Assembly (NCBI GenBank): GCA_002410125.1
Contig: DHQH01000120.1
Coordinates: 1-22,365 of the forward strand
Reading direction: 5' to 3'
Origin: Alphaproteobacteria bacterium UBA5343
GTDB taxonomy: Bacteria; Pseudomonadota; Alphaproteobacteria; RF32; UBA5343
Length of the DNA: 22,365 nt
Numbering within the stretch: the first letter of the stretch is position 1; every line of letters starts with the position of its first letter. Shown in pieces: positions 22,312-22,365 of this stretch. The position numbers and the translations under genes are program-made. The notes under the pieces are model-generated. The model was not told the DNA's origin. It did no database searches and saw only the letters and a program-made list of their open reading frames with translations.

Positions 22312-22365
22312 TTATACTTTTTCAAGCTGAGCAGCCTCTCTAAAAACCGCTCTCCAAATTTCAGG
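22312..22365 (-). CDS. C-terminal end of an unidentified protein (partial)
   Basis: The last 17 codons of a minus-strand gene, reading PEIWRAVFREAAQLEKV and then TAA. The strong terminator just downstream supports it as a real gene end. The piece is too short to name. Confidence 0.6.
   Translation of the reverse strand, partial: PEIWRAVFREAAQLEKV

Overview
The window comes from an AT-rich alphaproteobacterium. Coding regions are roughly one third GC by eye. The lineage call rests on a DUF1285 gene directly upstream of cca, an invasion-associated-locus-B (IalB) protein, a small stand-alone FlhB C-terminal homologue (FhlB), and the style of the RlmN, YchF and GloB proteins. The reduced, AT-rich character would suit a host-associated or streamlined lineage such as Rickettsiales-like or low-GC Rhodospirillales-like bacteria, but no 16S gene is present to settle this. 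All cellular genes are chromosomal housekeeping or envelope genes; there is no phage, transposase or CRISPR array.

Layout. (1) 62-3459, minus strand: a three-gene unit reading a ketopantoate-reductase-like protein with a long acidic N-terminal extension, then a membrane protein that looks like a WecA/WbpL-type sugar-phosphate transferase that has lost catalytic residues, then a WbpV-type nucleotide-sugar epimerase/reductase. (2) 3551-4769: an MFS (YcaD-like) transporter broken by one extra base in a run of nine A. (3) 4851-7397: tRNA-Gly(GCC), then prs, rplY and pth. (4) 7398-7746: a repeat-rich gap. (5) 7747-9327: ychF-trmL. (6) 9330-10091: an exported coiled-coil protein of unknown function. 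(7) 10092-10480: a gap holding two copies of a hairpin whose stems differ by compensatory changes. (8) 10481-12179: DUF1285-cca, where cca has an in-frame TAG just before a recognisable C-terminal end. (9) 12341-15435: ialB-like, rlmN, a small unknown gene, and gloB. (10) 15633-17191: two unknown membrane proteins. (11) 17306-20133: divergent flagellar units, fhlB-fliO-fliP on minus and flgB-flgC-fliE on plus. (12) 20134-22365: a cluster of palindromic repeats, an unusual pair of very acidic unknown genes with higher GC and no visible Shine-Dalgarno sequence, and the end of a further gene.

How the genes work together. prs supplies PRPP. rplY, pth, ychF, trmL, cca, rlmN and the tRNA gene all serve translation or tRNA/rRNA maturation. 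The 62-3459 unit points to a surface polysaccharide or lipid-linked sugar. The flagellar genes encode export-gate parts (FliP, FliO, FhlB) and the proximal rod (FlgB, FlgC, FliE), with a sigma-54-like site ahead of flgB.

The most promising unusual signals are the apparent GT4 pseudoenzyme paired with a WbpV-type partner, the cca in-frame TAG, the covarying hairpin pair, and the acidic two-gene unit with an internally duplicated protein. None of these is proven to be a new system; each is given with a decisive test.
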